In this document: piece after piece, positions 29,821-45,129 of the stretch
Layout: the number at the start of each line of letters is the position of its first letter
Position numbering within the stretch: the stretch's first letter is position 1
Source: Schoenoplectus triqueter
Lineage: Eukaryota; Streptophyta; Magnoliopsida; Poales; Cyperaceae
DNA: 58,454 nucleotides
Direction of reading: 5' to 3'
NCBI GenBank assembly: GCA_964058805.1
Contig: CAXKVV010001256.1
Coordinates: forward strand, 1 to 58,454
Notes under the pieces: model-generated
Databases searched by the model: none
Told to the model about the DNA's origin: nothing
What the model saw: only the letters and a program-made list of their open reading frames with translations
Program-made: the position numbers and the translations under genes

Positions 29821-32399
29821 AACATAAAAACGAAACCCGACGCCCTCGGTACTGCCGAAAATGAGTCCGGGCGCGCAAAACATAAAAACGGGACACGACG
29901 CCCTCGGTACCGCCGAATAGGAGTTCGGGCGCGCAAAACATGAAAACGATACACGACGCCCTCGGTACCGCCGAAAACGAGTCCGGGCGCGCAAAACGTG
30001 AAAACGGGACCCGACGCCCTCGAGACCGCCTAAAACGAGTCCGGGCGCGCAAAGCATTAAAATGGGACCCGACGCCCTCGATACAGGCGAAAATGAGTTC
30101 GGGCGCGCAAAACATGAAAACGATACCCGACGCCCTCGAGACCGACGAAAACGAGTCCGGGCGCACAAAACATGAAAACGGGACCCGACGCCCTCGTTAC
30201 CGTCAAAAATGAGTCCGGGAGCGCAAAACATGAAAACGGGACCCGACGCCCTCGTTACCGTCAAAAACGAGTCCGGGAGCGCAAAACATGAAAACGAGAC
30301 CCGTCGCCCTCGGTACCGCCGAAAACGATTCCGGGAGCGCAAAAAATCAAAACGAAACCCGACGCCCTCGGTACCGCCGAAAATGAGTCCGGGCGCGCAA
30401 AACATGAAAACGGGTCCCGACGCCCTCGGTACCGCCGAAAATGAGTTCGGGCGCGCAAAACATGAAAACGATACCCGAGACCCTCGATACCGCCAAAAAC
30501 GGGACCCAACGCCCTCGAGACCGCCGAAAACGAGTCCGGGCACGCAAAACATTAAAACGGGACCCGACAACCTCGGTACCGCCGAAAACGAGTCCGGGCG
30601 CGCAAAACGTGAAAACGGGACCCGACGCCCTCGGTACCGCCGAAAACGAGTCCGGGAGCGCAAAACATGAAAAAGGGACCCGACGCCCTCGTTACCGCCG
30701 AAAATGAGTTCGGGCGCGCAAAACAATAAAACGATACCCGACGCCCGCGATACCGCCGAAAACGGGACCCGACGCCCTCGAGACCACCGAAAACGAGACC
30801 GAACGCGCAAAACGTGAAAACGGGACCCGACGCCCTCGGTAACGCCGAAAATGAGTCCGGGCGCGCAAAACATGAAAACGGGACCCGACGCCCTCGGTAC
30901 CGCCGAATATGAGTTCGGGCGCGCAAAACACGAAAACGATACCCGATGCCCTCGAGACCGCCGAAAACGAGTCCGCGCAGCGCAAAACATTAAAACGGGA
31001 CCTGACGCCCTCGATATCGTCGAAAACGAGTCCGGGAATGCAAAACGTGAAAACGGGACCCGACGCCCTCGTACCAGCCGAAAATGAGTCCGGGCGCGCA
31101 AAACATGAAAACGGGAACCGACGCCCTTGGTACCGACGAGAATGAGTTCGGGCGCGCAAAACATGAAAACGATACACGACGCCCTCGAGACCGCCGAAAA
31201 CGAGTACGGGCGCGCAAAAATTAAAACGGGACCGAACGCCCTCGGTACCTGCTGAAAACGAGTCCGGAGCGCAAAAACGAGACACAACGCCCTCGGTACC
31301 GCCGAAAACGAGTCCGGGCGCGCAAAACGTGAAAATGGGACCCGACGCCCTCGGTATCGCCGAAAACGAGTCCGGACGCGCAAAACATGAAAAATGGACC
31401 CGACGCCCTCGAGACCACCGAAAACGAGTCCGGGAGCGCAAAACATTAAAACGGGACCCGACAACCTCGGTACCGCCGAAAACGAGTCCGGGAGCGCAAA
31501 ACGTGAAAACGAGACACAACGCCCTCGGTACCGCCGAAAATGAGTGATGGCGCGCAAAACATTAAAACGATACCCGACGCCCTCGGTACCGTCGAAAACG
31601 AGTCCGGGCGCGCAAAACTTGAAAACGGGACCCAAGGCCCTCGGTTCCGTCTAAAACGAGTCTGAGCGCGCAAAACATGAAAAAGGGACCCGACGCCCTG
31701 GGTACCGCCGAAAACGAGTTCGGGCGCGCAAAACAAGAAAATGAGACATGACGCCCTCGGTACCGCCGAAAATGAGTTCGAGCGCGCAAAACATGAAAAC
31801 GATACCCGACGCCCTCGAGACCGCCGAAAACGAGTCCGGGCGCACAAAACGTGAAAACGGGACCCCATGCCCTCGGTAACGCCGAAAACGAGTCCGGGCG
31901 TGCAAAACATGAAAACGGGACCCGACGTCCTCGGTACCGCCGAAAATGAGTTCGAGCGCGCAAAACATGAAAACGATACCCGACGCCCTCGAGACCGCCG
32001 AAAACGAGTCCGGGCGCGCAAAACATTAAAACGGGACCCTACGCCCTCGGTACCGCCGAAAACGAGTCCGAGCGCGCAAAACGTGAAAACGGGACCTGAC
32101 GCCCTCGTTATCGCCGAAAATGAGTCCGGGCGCGCAAAACATGAAAACGGGACACGACGCCCTCGGTACCGCCGAAAACGGGGCCCGACGCCCTCGGTAC
32201 CGCTGAAAACGGGCCCGATGCCTTAGTGACCGCCGAAAACGAGTCCGGGCGCGCAAAAGATTAAAACGGGACCCGACGCCCTCGGTACCGCCGAAAACGA
32301 GTCCGGGCGCGCAAAACATGAAAACGGGACCCGAAGCCGTCGGTACCGCCGAAAATGAGTTCGGGCGCGCAAAACAAGAAAACGATCCCCGACGCCCTC

Positions 32400-35300
32400 G
32401 ATGCCGCCGAAAGCGGGACCCGACGCCCTCGAGACCGCCGAAAACGAGTCCGGGCGCGCAAAACATTAAAACGGGACCCAACAACCTCGGTACCGCCGAA
32501 AACGAGTCCGGGAGCGCAAAACATGAAAAAGGGACCCGACGCCCTCGTTACCGCCGAAAATGAGTTCGGGCGCGCAAAACAATAAAACGATACCCGACGC
32601 CCGCGATACCGCCGAAAACGGGACCCGACGCCCTCGAGACCACCGAAAACGAGTCCGAACGCGCAAAACTTGAAAATGGGACCCGACGCCCTCGGTAACG
32701 CCGAAAATGAGTACGGGCGCGCAAAACATGAAAACGGGACCCGACGCCCTCGGTACCGCCGAATATGAGTTCGGGCGCGCAAAACACGAAAACGATACCC
32801 GACGCCCTCGAGACCGCCGAAATTGAGTCCGGGAATGCAAAACGTGAAAACGGGACCCGACGCCCTCGGTACCGCCGAAAATGAGTCCGGGCGCGCAAAA
32901 CATGAAAACGGGAACCGACGCCCTTGGTACCGACGAAAATGAGTTCGGGCGCGCAAAACATGAAAACGATACCCGACGCCCTCGATACCGTCGAAAACGA
33001 GTACGGGCGCGCAAAACATTAAAACGGGACCCAACGCCCTCGGTACCGCTGAAAACGAGTCCGACCGCGCAAAACGTGAAAACGGGACCCGACGCCCTCG
33101 TTATCCCCGAAAACGAGTCCGGGAGCGCAAAACATGAAAACGAGACCCGACGCCCTCGGTACCGCCGAAAACGAGTCCGGGCGCGCAAAACGTGAAAATG
33201 GGACCCGACGCCCTCGGTATCGCCGAAAACTAGTCCGGACGCGCAAAACATGAAAAATGGACCCGACGCCCTCGAGACCGCCGAAAACGAGTCCGGGAGC
33301 GCAAAACATTAAAACGGGACCCGACGCCCTCGGTACCGTCGAAAACGAGTCCGGGTGCGCAAAACATGAAAACGGGACCCGACGCCCTCGTTACCGCCAA
33401 AAATGAGTCCGGGAGCACAAAACAAGAAAACGCGACCCGACGCCCTCGGTTCCGCCGAAAATGAGTCCGGGCGCGCAAAACATGAAAACGGGACCCGACG
33501 CCCTCGTTACCGCCAAAAATGAGTCCGGGAGCACAAAACAAGAAAACGCGACCCGACGCCCTCGGTTCCGCCGAAAACGAGTCCGGGCGCAAAACATGAA
33601 AACGGGAGCCGACGCCCACGGTACCGCCAAAAATGAGTTCGGGCGCGCAAAACATGAAAACGATACCCGACGCCCTCGATACCGTCGAAAACGGGACCCG
33701 ACGCCCTCGTTACCGCCAAAAACGAGTCCGGGAGCGCAAAACATGAAGACGAGACCCGACGCCCTCGGTACCGCCGAAAAGGAGTCCGGGCGCGCAAAAT
33801 ATGAAAACGGGACCCGACGCCGACGGAACCGCCGAAAATGAGTTCGGACGCACAAAACATGAAAACGATACCCGACGCCCTCGATACCGCCGAAAACGGG
33901 AGCCGACGCCCTCGAGATCGCCGAAAATGAGTCTGGGCTCGCAACACATTAAAACGGGACCCGACGCCCTCGATATCGCCGAAAACGAGTCCGGGTGCGC
34001 AAAACGTGAAAACGGGACCCGACGCCCTCGGTACCGCCGAAAATGAGTTCGGGCGCGCAAAACATGAAAACGATACCGCCGAAAATGTGTCCGGGACCCG
34101 ATGAGCTCGGTACCGCCGAAAACGAGTCCGAGCGCGCAAAACGTGCAAAAGGACCCGACGCCCTCGAGACCGCCGAAAACGAGTCCGGGAGCGCAAAACA
34201 TTAAAACGAGACCCGACAACCTCGGTACCGCCGAAAACGAGTCTGGGAGCGCAAAACGTGAAAACGGGACCCGACGCCCTCGGTACAGCCGAAAACGAGT
34301 CCGGGCGCGCAAAACATGAAAACGGGACCCGACGCCCTCGGTACCGCCGAAAATGAGTTCGGGCACGCAAAACATGAAAACGTTACCCGACGTCCTCGAT
34401 ACCGCCAAAAACGGGACCCGACGCACTCGAGACCGCCAAAAACTAGTCCTGGCGCGCAAAACATTAAAACGGGACCCGACGCCCTCGATATCGTCGAAAA
34501 TGAGTCCGGGCGCGCAAAACGTGAAAACGGGACCCGACACCCTCGATACCGCCGAAAATGAGTCCGGGACCCGACGAGCTCGGTACCTCCGAAAACAAGT
34601 CCGGGTGCGCAAAACGTGAAAACGGTACACGACGCCCTCGGTACCGCCGAAAATGAGTTCGGGAGCGCAAAACATGAAAACGATACCCGACGCCCTCGAT
34701 ACCTGCCGAAAACGGGACCCGACGCCCTCGAGACCGCCGAAAATGAGTCCGGGCGCGCAAAACATTAAAACGGGACCCCGACAACCTAGGTACCGCCGAA
34801 AACGAGTCCGGGCGCGCAAAACATGAAAACGATACCCGACGCCCTCGATACCGCCAAAAACGGGACCCGACGCCCTCGAGACCGCCGAATACGAGTCCGG
34901 GCGCGCAAAACATGAAAACGGGACCTGACGCCCTCGTTAACGTCAAAAACGAGTCCGGGAGCGCAAAACATCAAAACGAGACCCGACGCCCTCGGAACCG
35001 CCGAAAGCGATTCCGGGACCGCAAAACATAAAAACGAAACCCGACGCCCTCGGTACCGCCGAAAATGAGTCCGGGCGCGCAAAACATAAAAACGGGACAC
35101 GACGCCCTCGGTACCGCCGAAAAGGAGTCCGGGCGCGCAAAACATGAAAACGACACCCGACGCCCTCGGTACCGCCGAAAACGAGTCCGGGCGCGCAAAA
35201 CATGAAAATGATACCCGACGCCCTCGATACCGCCGAAAACGAGTCCGGGCGCACAAAACATGAAAACGAGACACGACGCCCTCGGTACCGCCGAAAATGA

Positions 35301-38300
35301 GTTCTGGCGCGCAAAACATTAAAACGATACCCGACGCCCTCGGTACCGTCGAAAACGAGTCCGGGCGCGCAAAACTTGAAAACGGGACCCAAGGCCCTCG
35401 GTTCCGTCTAAAACGAGTCTGAGCGTGCAAAACATGAAAAAGGGACCCCGACGCCCTGGGTACCGCCGAAAACGAGTTCGGGCGCGCAAAACAAGAAAAT
35501 GAGACATGACGCCCTCGGTACCGCCGAAAACGGGACCCGACGCCTTCGAGACCGCCGAAAACGAGTCCGGGCTCGCATAACATTAAAACGGGACCCGACG
35601 CCCTCGGTATCGCCGAAAACGAGTCCGGGCGCGCAAAACATGAAAACGGGATCCGACGCCCTCAGTACCGCCGAAATTGAATCCGGGCCCGCAAAACATG
35701 AAAACGATACCCGGCGCACTCGATACCCGCCGAAAACGGGACCCGACGCCCTCGAGACCGATAAAAACGAGTCTGGGCGCGCAAAACGCGAAAATGATAC
35801 CCGACGCCCTCGGTACCGTCTAAAACGAGTTCGGGCGCGCAAAACATGAAAAAGGTACCCGACGCCCTAGGTACCGCCGAAAACGAGTCCGGGCGCACAA
35901 AACAAGAAAATGAGACACGACGCCCTCGGTACCGCCGAAAACGGGACCCGACGCCTTCGAGACCGCCGAAAAAGAGTCTGGGCTCGCAAAGCATTAAAAC
36001 GGGACCCGACGCCCTCGGTATCGCCGAAAACGAGTCCGGGCGCGCAAAACATGAAAACGGGACCTGATGCCCTCGGTACCGTCGAAAATGAGTTCGGGCG
36101 CGCAAAACATGAAAACGATACCTGACGCCCTCGATACCCGCCGAAAACGGGACCCGACGCCCTCGAGACCGCCGAAATCGAGTCCGGGAGCGCAAAACAT
36201 TAAAACGGGACCCGACAACCTCGGTACCGCCGAAAACGAGTTCGGGAGCGCAAAACGTGAAAACGGGACCCGACGCCCTCGGTACAGCCGAAAACGAGTC
36301 CGGGCGCGCAAAACATGAAAACGGGACCCGATGCCCTCGGTACCGCCGAAACTGAGTTCGGGCACGCAAAACATGAAAACGTTACCCGACGCCCTCGATA
36401 CCGCCGAAAACGGGACCCGACGCACTCGAGACCGTCGAAAACGAGTCCTGGTGCGTAAAACATTAAAACGGGACCCGACGCCCTCGATATCGCCGAAAAC
36501 GAGTCCGGGCGCGCAGAACATAAAAACGGGACCCGACAACCTCGGTACCGCCGAAAACGAGTCCGGGCGCGTAAAACGTGAAAACGGGACCCGACACCCT
36601 CGGTACCGCCGAAAACGAGTCCGAGTGCGCAAAACATGAAAACGGGACTCGACGCTTGAGGTACCGCCGAAAATGAGTTCGGGCGCGCAAAACAAGAAAA
36701 CGATACCCGACGCCCTCGAGACCGACGAAAACGAGTCTTGGCGCGCAAAACATTAAAACGGGACCCCGACGCCGTCGATATCGTCGAAAACGAGTCCGGG
36801 CGCGCAAAACGTGAAAACGGGACCCGACGCCCTCGATACTGCCGAAAATGAGTCCAGGACCCGACGAGCTCGGTACCGCTGAAAATAAGTCCGGGTGCGC
36901 AAAACGTGAAAACGGTACCCGACGCCCTCGGTACCGCCGAAAATGAGTTCGGGCGCGCAAAACATGAAAACGATACTCGACGCCCTCGATACCTGCCGAA
37001 AACGGGACCCGACGCCCTCGAGACCGCCGAAAACGAGTCCGGGCGCGCAAAACATTAAAACGGGACCCGACAACCTAGGTACCGCCGAAAACCAGTCCGG
37101 GCGCGCAAAACATGAAAACGATACCCGACGCCATCGAAACCGCCGAAAACAGGCCCGACGCCCTCGAGACCGCCGAAAACGAGTCCAGAAGCGCAAAACA
37201 TTAAAACGAGACCCGACGCCCTCGGTACCGCCGAAAGCGCTTCCCGGAGCGCAAAACATGAAAACGAAACCCGACGCCCTCGGTACCGCCGAAAACGAGT
37301 CTGGGCGCGCAAAACATGAAAACGGGACCCGACGCCCTCGATACCGCCGAAAATGAGTTCGGGCGCGCAAAACATGAAAACGATACCCGACGCCCTCGAT
37401 ACCGCCGAAAACGGGACCCGACGCCCTCGAGCCCACCGAAAATGAGTCCGAACGCGCAAAACGTGAAAACGGGACCCGACGCCCTCGTTACCGTCAAAAA
37501 CGAGTCCGGGAGCGCAAAACATTAAATGAGACCCGACGCCCTCGGTACCGCCGAAAGCGCTTCCCGGAGCGCAAAACATGAAAACGAAACCCGACGCCCT
37601 CGGTACCGCCGAAAACGAGTCTGGGCGCGCAAAACATGAAAACGGGACCCGACGCCCTCGGTACCGCCGAAAATGAGTTCGGGCGCGCAAAACATGAAAA
37701 CGGGACACGACGCCCTCGGTACCGCCAAAAATGAGTTCGGGCGCGCAAAACATGAAAACGATACCCGACGCCCTCGATACCGTCGAAAACGGGACCCGAC
37801 GCCCTCGAGCCCACCGAAAATGAGTCCGAACGCGCATAACGTGAAAAACGGGACCCGACGCCCTCGGTAACGCCGAAAATGAGTCCGAGCGCGCAAAACA
37901 TGAAAACGGGACCCGACGCCGTCGGTACCGCCGAATATGAGTTCGGGCGCGCAAAACACGAAAACGATACCCGACGCCCTCGAGACCACCAAAAACGAGT
38001 CCGCGCGCGCAAAACATTAAAACGGGACCCGACACCCTCGATATCGCCGAAAACGAGTCCGGGAACGCAAAATGTGAAAACCGGACCCGACGCCCTCGGT
38101 ACCGCCGAAAATGAATCCGGGCGCGCAAAACATGAAAACGGGACCCGACGACCTCGGTACCGCCGAAAATGAGTTCGGGCGCGCAAAACATGAAAACGAT
38201 ACCCGACGCCCTCGAGACCGTCGAAAACGAGTACGGGCGCGCAAAACATTAAAACGGGACCCGACGCTCTCGGTACAGCCGAAAATGGGTTCGGGCGCGC

Positions 38301-39930
38301 AAAACATGAAAACGATACCCGACGCCCTCGATACCGCCGAAAACGGGACCCGACGCCCTCGGTATCGCCGAAAACGAGTCAGGGAGCGCAAAACATGAAA
38401 ACGGGACCCGACGCCCTCGTTACCGTCAAAAACGAGTCCGGGAGCGCAAAACCTGAAAACGAGACCCGACGACCTCGGTACTGCCGAAAACGAGTCCGGG
38501 CGCGCAAAACATGAAAACGGGACCTGACGCCCTCGGTACCGCCGAAAATAAGTTCGGGTGCGCAAAATAAGAAAACGATACCCGACGCCCTCGATACTTG
38601 CCGAAAACGGGACCCGACGCCCTCGAGACCGCCGAAAATGAGTCCGGGAGCGCAAAACATGAAAAAGGGACCCGACGCCCTCGTTACCGCCGAAAATGAG
38701 TCCGGGAGCGCAAAACATGAAAACGGGACCTGACGCCCTCGTTACCGTCAAAAACGAGTCCGGGAGCGCAAAACATGAAAACGAGACCCGTCGCCCTCGG
38801 TACCGCCGAAAACGATTCCGGGAGCGCAAAACATCAAAACGAAACCCGACGCCCTCGGTACCGCCGAAAATGAGTCCGGGCGCGCAAAACATGAAAACGA
38901 CACCCGACGCCCTCGGTACCGTCGAAAACGAGTCCGGGTGCGCAATACATGAAAACGGGACCCGACGCCCTCGTTACCGCCAAAAATGAGTCCGGGAGCA
39001 CAAAACAAGAAAACGCGACCCGACGCCCTCGGTTCCGCCGAAAACGAGTCCGGGCGCGCAAAACATGGAAACGGGACCCGACGCCCACGGTACCGGCGAA
39101 AATGAGTTCGGGCGCGCAAAACATGAAAACGATACCCGACGCCCTCGATACCACCGAAAACGGGACCCGACGCCCTCGAGACCGCCGAAAACGAGTCCGG
39201 GAGCGCAAAACATTAAAACGGGACCCGACAACCTCGGTACCGCCGAAAACGAGTCCGGGAGCGCAAAACGTGAAAACGGGACCCGACGCCCTTGGTATCG
39301 TCGAAAACGAGTCCGGGTGCGCAAAACATGAAAACGGGACCCGACGCCCTCGTTACCGCAAAAAATGAGTCCGGGAGCACAAAACAAGAAAACGCGACCC
39401 GACGCCCTCGGTTCCGCCGAAAACGAATCCGGGCGCGCAAAACATGAAAACGGGACCCGACGCCCACGTTACCGCCGAAAATGAGTTCGGGCGCGCAAAA
39501 ATGAAAACGATACCCGACGCCCTCGATACCGCCGAAAACGGGACCCGACGCCCTCGTTACCGCCAAAAACGAGTCCGAGAGCGCAAAACATGAAAACGAC
39601 ACCCGACGCCCTCGGTACCGCCGAAAATAAGTTCGGGCGCGCAAAATAAGAAAACGATACCCGACGCCCTCGATACCTGCCGAAAACGGGACCCGACGCC
39701 CTCGAGACCGCCGAAAATGAGTCCGGGAGCTCAAAACATGAAAAAGGGACCCGACGCCCTCGTTACCGCCGAAAATGAGTCCGGGAGCGCAAAACATGAA
39801 AACGGGACCTGACGCCCTCGTTACCGTCCAAAACGAGTCCGGGAGCGCAAAACATGAAAACGAGACCCGTCGCCCTCGGTACCGCCGAAAACGATTCCGG
39901 GAGCGCAAAACATCAAAACGAAACCCGACG
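32400..39930. repeat. Satellite block X, source of downstream duplication
   Basis: The monomer-variant order of this 7.5 kb matches 45.13-50.4 kb at offset about 12,726 and then 53.8-56.28 kb at offset 16,349. The second offset equals 12,726 plus 3,623, as expected if the downstream copy later gained a 3,623-bp tandem duplication. Confidence 0.75.
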
Positions 39931-42900
39931 CCCTCGGTACCGCCGAAAATGAGTCCGGGCGCGCAAAACATGAAAACGGGACCCGACGCCCTCGGTACCG
40001 CCGAAAATGAGTCCGGGCGCGCAAAACATGAAAACGTGTCCCGACGCCCTCGGTACCGTCGAAAACGAGTCCGGGTGCGCAAAACATGAAAACGGGACCC
40101 GACGCCCTCGTTACCGCCAAAAATGAGTCCGGGAGCACAAAACAAGAAAACGCGACCCGACGCCCTCGGTTCCGCCGAAAACGAGTCCGGGCGCGCAAAA
40201 CATGGAAACGGGACCCGACGCCCACGGTACCGCCGAAAATGAGTTCGGGCGCGCAAAACATGAAAACGATACCCGACGCCCTCGATACCGCCGAAAACGG
40301 GACCCGACGCCCTCGAGACCGCCGAAAACGAGTCCGGACGCGCAAAACATTAAAACGGGACCCGACAACCTCGGTACCGCCGAAAACGAGTCCGGGAGCG
40401 CAAAACGTGAAAACGGGACCTGACGCCCTTGGTATCGTCGAAAACGAGTCCGGGTGCGCAAAACATGAAAACGGGACCCGACGCCCTCGTTACCGCAAAA
40501 AATGAGTCTGGGATCACAAAACAAGAAAACGCGACCCGACGCCCTCGGTTCCGCCGAAAACGAATCCGGGCGCGCAAAACATGAAAACGGGACCCGACGC
40601 CCACGTTACCGCCGAAAATGAGTTCGGGCGCGCAAAAATGAAAACGATACCCGACGCCCTCGATACCGCCGAAAACGGGACCCGACGCCCTCGTTACCGC
40701 CAAAAACGAGTCCGAGAGCGCAAAACATGAAAACGACACCCGACGCCCTCGGTACCGCCGAAAACGAGTCCGGGCGCGCAAAACATGAAAACGGGTCTCG
40801 ACGCCGACGGAACCGCCGAAAATGAGTTCGGGCGCACAAAACATGAAAACGATACCCGACACCCTCGATATCGCCGAATACGGGACCCGACGCCCTCGAG
40901 ATCGCCGAAAATGAGTCCGGGCGCGCAAAACGTGAAAACGGGACCCGACACCCTCGGTACCACCGAAAACGAGTCCGGGCGCACAAAACATGAAAATGAT
41001 ACCCGACGCCCTCGGTACCGCCGAAAACGAGTCCGGGCGCACAAAACATGAAAACGAGACACGACGCCCTCGGTACCGCCGAAAATAAGTTCTGGCGCGC
41101 AAAACATTAAAACGATACCCGACGCCCTCGGTACCGTCGAAAACAAGTCCGGGCGCGCAAAACTTGAAAACGGGACCCGAGGCCCTCGGTACCGTCTAAA
41201 ACGAGTCCGAGCGCGCAAAACATGAAAAAGGGGCCCGACGCCCTGGGTACCGCCGAAAACGAGTCCGGGCGCGCAGAACAAGAAAATGAGACACGACGCC
41301 CTCGGTACCGTTGAAAACGGGACCCGACGCCTTCGAGACCGTCGAAAAAGAGTCCGGGCTCGCAAAACATTAAAACGGAACCCGACGCCCTCGGTATCGC
41401 CGAAAACGAGTCCGGGCGCGCAAAACATGAAAACGGGACCCGACGCCCTCGGTACCGCCGAAAATGAATCTGGGCGCGCAAAACATGAAAATGATACCCG
41501 ACGCCCTCGATACCCGCCGAAAACAGGACCCGACGCCCTCGAGACCGCCGAAAATGAGTCCGGGCGCGCAAAACATTAAAACGGGACCCGACGCCCTCGA
41601 TATCGCCGAAAACGAGTCCGGGCGCGCAAAACATGAAAACGAGAACCGACAACCTCGGTACCGCCGAAAACGGGACCCGATACCCTCGGTACAGCCGAAA
41701 ACGAGTTCGGGCGCGCAAAACATGAAAACGATACCAGGCGTCCTCAATACCTGCCGAAAACGGGACCCGACGCCCTCGGTACCGCCGAAAACGAGTCCGG
41801 GAATGCAAAACGTGAAAACGGGACCCGACGCCCTCGGTACCGCCGAAAATGAGTCTGGGCGCGCAAAACATGAAAACGGGAACCGACGCCCTTGGTACCG
41901 ACGAGAATGAGTTCGGGCGCGCAAAACATGAAAACGATACACGACGCCCTCGAGACCGCCGAAAACGAGTACGGGCGCGCAAAACATTAAAACGGGACCG
42001 AACGCCCTCGGTACCGCGGAAAACGAGTCCGGGAGCGCAAAACATGAAAACGAGACACAACGCCCTCGGTACCGCCGAAAACGAGTCCGGGCGCGCAAAA
42101 CGTGAAAATGGGACCCGACGCCCTCGGTATCGCCGAAAACGAGTCCGGACGCGCAAAACATGAAAAATGGACCCGACGCCCACGAGACCACCGAAAACGA
42201 GTCCGGGAGCGCAAAACATTAAAACGGGACCCGACAACCTCGGTACCGCCGAAAACGAGTCCGGGAGCGCAAAACGTGAAAACGAGACACAACGCCCTCG
42301 GTACCGCCGAACATGAGTTATGGCGCGCAAAACATTAAAACGATACCCGACGCCCTCGGTACCGTCGAAAACGAGTCCGGGCGCGCAAAACTTGAAAACG
42401 GGACCCAAGGCCCTCGGTTCCGTCTAAAACGAGTCTGAGCGCGCAAAACATGAAAAAGGGACCCGACGCCCTGGGTACCGCCGAAAACGAGTTCGGGCGC
42501 GCAAAACAAGAAAATGAGACATGACGCCCTCGGTACCGCCGAAAATGAGTTCGAGCGCGCAAAACATGAAAACGATACCCGACGCCCTCGAGACCGCCGA
42601 AAACGAGTCCGGGCGCACAAAACGTGAAAACGGGACCCCATGCCCTCGGTAACGCCGAAAACGAGTCCGGGCGTGCAAAACATGAAAACGGGACCAGACG
42701 CCCTCGGTACCGCCGAAAATGAGTTCGAGCGCGCAAAACATGAAAACGATACCCGACGCCCTCGAGACCGCCGAAAACGAGTCCGGGCGCGCAAAACATT
42801 AAAACGGGACCCTACGCCCTCGGTACCGCCGAAAACGAGTCCGAGCGCGCAAAACGTGAAAACGGGACCTGACGCCCTCGTTATCGCCGAAAATGAGTCC

Positions 42901-45129
42901 GGCCGCGCAAAACGTGAAAACGGGACACGACGCCCTCGGTACCGCCGAAAACGGGGCCCGACGCCCTCGGTACCGCTGAAAACGGGCCCGATGCCTTAGT
43001 GACCGCCGAAAACGAGTCCGGGCGCGCAAAAGATTAAAACGGGACCCGACGCCCACGGTACCGCCGAAAACGAGTCCGGGCGCGCAAAACATGAAAACGG
43101 GACCCGAAGCCCTCGGTACCGCCGAAAATGAGTTCGGGCGCGCAAAACAAGAAAACGATCCCCGACGCCCTCGATGCCGCCGAAAGCGGGACCCGACGAC
43201 CTCGAGACCGCCGAAAACGAGTCCGGGCGCGCAAAACATTAAAACGGGACCCGACAACCTCGATAACGCCGAAAATGAGTCCGGGCGCGCAAAATATGAA
43301 AACGGGACCCGACGCCCTCGGTACCGCCGAATATGAGTTCGGGCGCGCAAAACATGAAAACGATACCCTACGCCCTCGAGACCGCCGAAAATGAGTCCGG
43401 GAACGCAAAACGTGAAAACGGGACCCGACGCCCTCGGTACCGCCGAAAATGAGTCCGGGCGCGCAAAACATGAAAACGGGACCCGACGCCCTCGGTACCG
43501 CCGAAAATGAGTTCGGGCGCGCAAAACATGAAAACGATACCAGACGCCCTCGAGACCGTCGAAAACGAGTACGGGCGCGCAAAACGTGAAAACGGGACCC
43601 GACGCTCTCGGTACAGCCGAAAATGAGTTCGGGCGCGCAAAACATGAAAACGATACCCGACGCCTTCGATACCGCCGTAAATGGGACCCGACAACCTCGG
43701 TACCGTCGAAAACGAGTCCGGGCGTGCAAAACGTGAAAACGGGACCCGACGCCCTCGTTACCGCCGAAAATGAGTTCGGGCGCGCAAAACATGAAAACGA
43801 TACCCGACGCCCTCGATACCGCCGAAAACGGGACCCGACACCCTCGAGCCCACCGAAAACGAGTCCGAACGCGCAAAACGTGAAAACGGGACCCGACGCC
43901 CTCGATAACGCCGAAAATGAGTCCGGGCGCGCAAAACATGAAAACGGGACCCGACGCCCTCGGTGTCGCCGAAAATGAGTTCGGCCGCGCAAAATATGAA
44001 AACGATACCCGACGCCCTCGAGACCGTCGAAAACGAGTACGGGCGCTTAAAACATTAAAACGGGACCCGACGCTCTCGGTACAGCCGAAAATGAGTTCGG
44101 GCGCGCAAAACATGAAAACGATACCCGACGCCCTCGATACCGCCGAAAACGGGACCCGACGCCCGCGGTATCGCCGAAAACGAGTCCGGGAGCGCAAAAC
44201 ATGAAAACGGGACCCGACGCCCTCGTTACCGTCAAAAACGAGTCTGGGTGCGCAAAACATGAAAACGAGACCCGACGACCTCGGTACCGCCGAAAATGAT
44301 TCCGAGAGCGCAAAACATGAAAACGAGACCCGACGCCCTCGGTACTGCCGAAAACGAGTCCGGGCGCTCAAAACATGAAAACGGGACCTGACGCCCTCGG
44401 TACCGCCGAAAATGAGTTCGGGCGCGCAAAATAAGAAAACGATACCCGACGCCCTCGAGACCGCCGAAAACGAGTCCGGGCGCGCAAAACATTAAAACGG
44501 GACCCGACAACCTCGGTACCGTCGAAAACGAGTCCGGGCGCGCAAAACTTGAAAACGGGATCCGAGGCCCTCGGTACTGTTTAAAACGAGTCCGAGCGCG
44601 CAAAATATGAAAAAGGGACCCGACGCCCTGGGTACCGCCGAAAACGAGTCCGGGCGTGCAAAACAAGAAAATGAGACACTACGCCCTCGGTTCCGCCGAA
44701 AACGGGACCCGACGCCTTCGTGACCGCCGAAAACGAGTCCGGGCGCGCAAAACATTAAAACGGGACCCGACGCCCTCGGTACCGCCGAAAACGAGTCCGG
44801 ACGCACAAAACATGAAAACGGGACCCGACGCCCTCGTTACCGTCAAAAATGAGTCCGGGAGCGCAAAACATGAAAACGGGACCCGACGCCCTAGTTACCG
44901 TCAAAAACGAGTCCGGGAGCGCAAAACATGAAAACGAGACCCGTCGCCCTCGGTACCGCCGAAAACGATTCCGGGAGCGCAAAAAAACAAAACGAAACCC
45001 GACGCCCTCGGTACCGCCGAAAATGAGTCCGGGCGCGCAAAACATGAAAACGGGTCCCGACGCCCTCGGTACCGCCGAAAATGAGTTCGGGCGCGCAAAA
45101 CATGAAAACGATACCCGACACCCTCGATA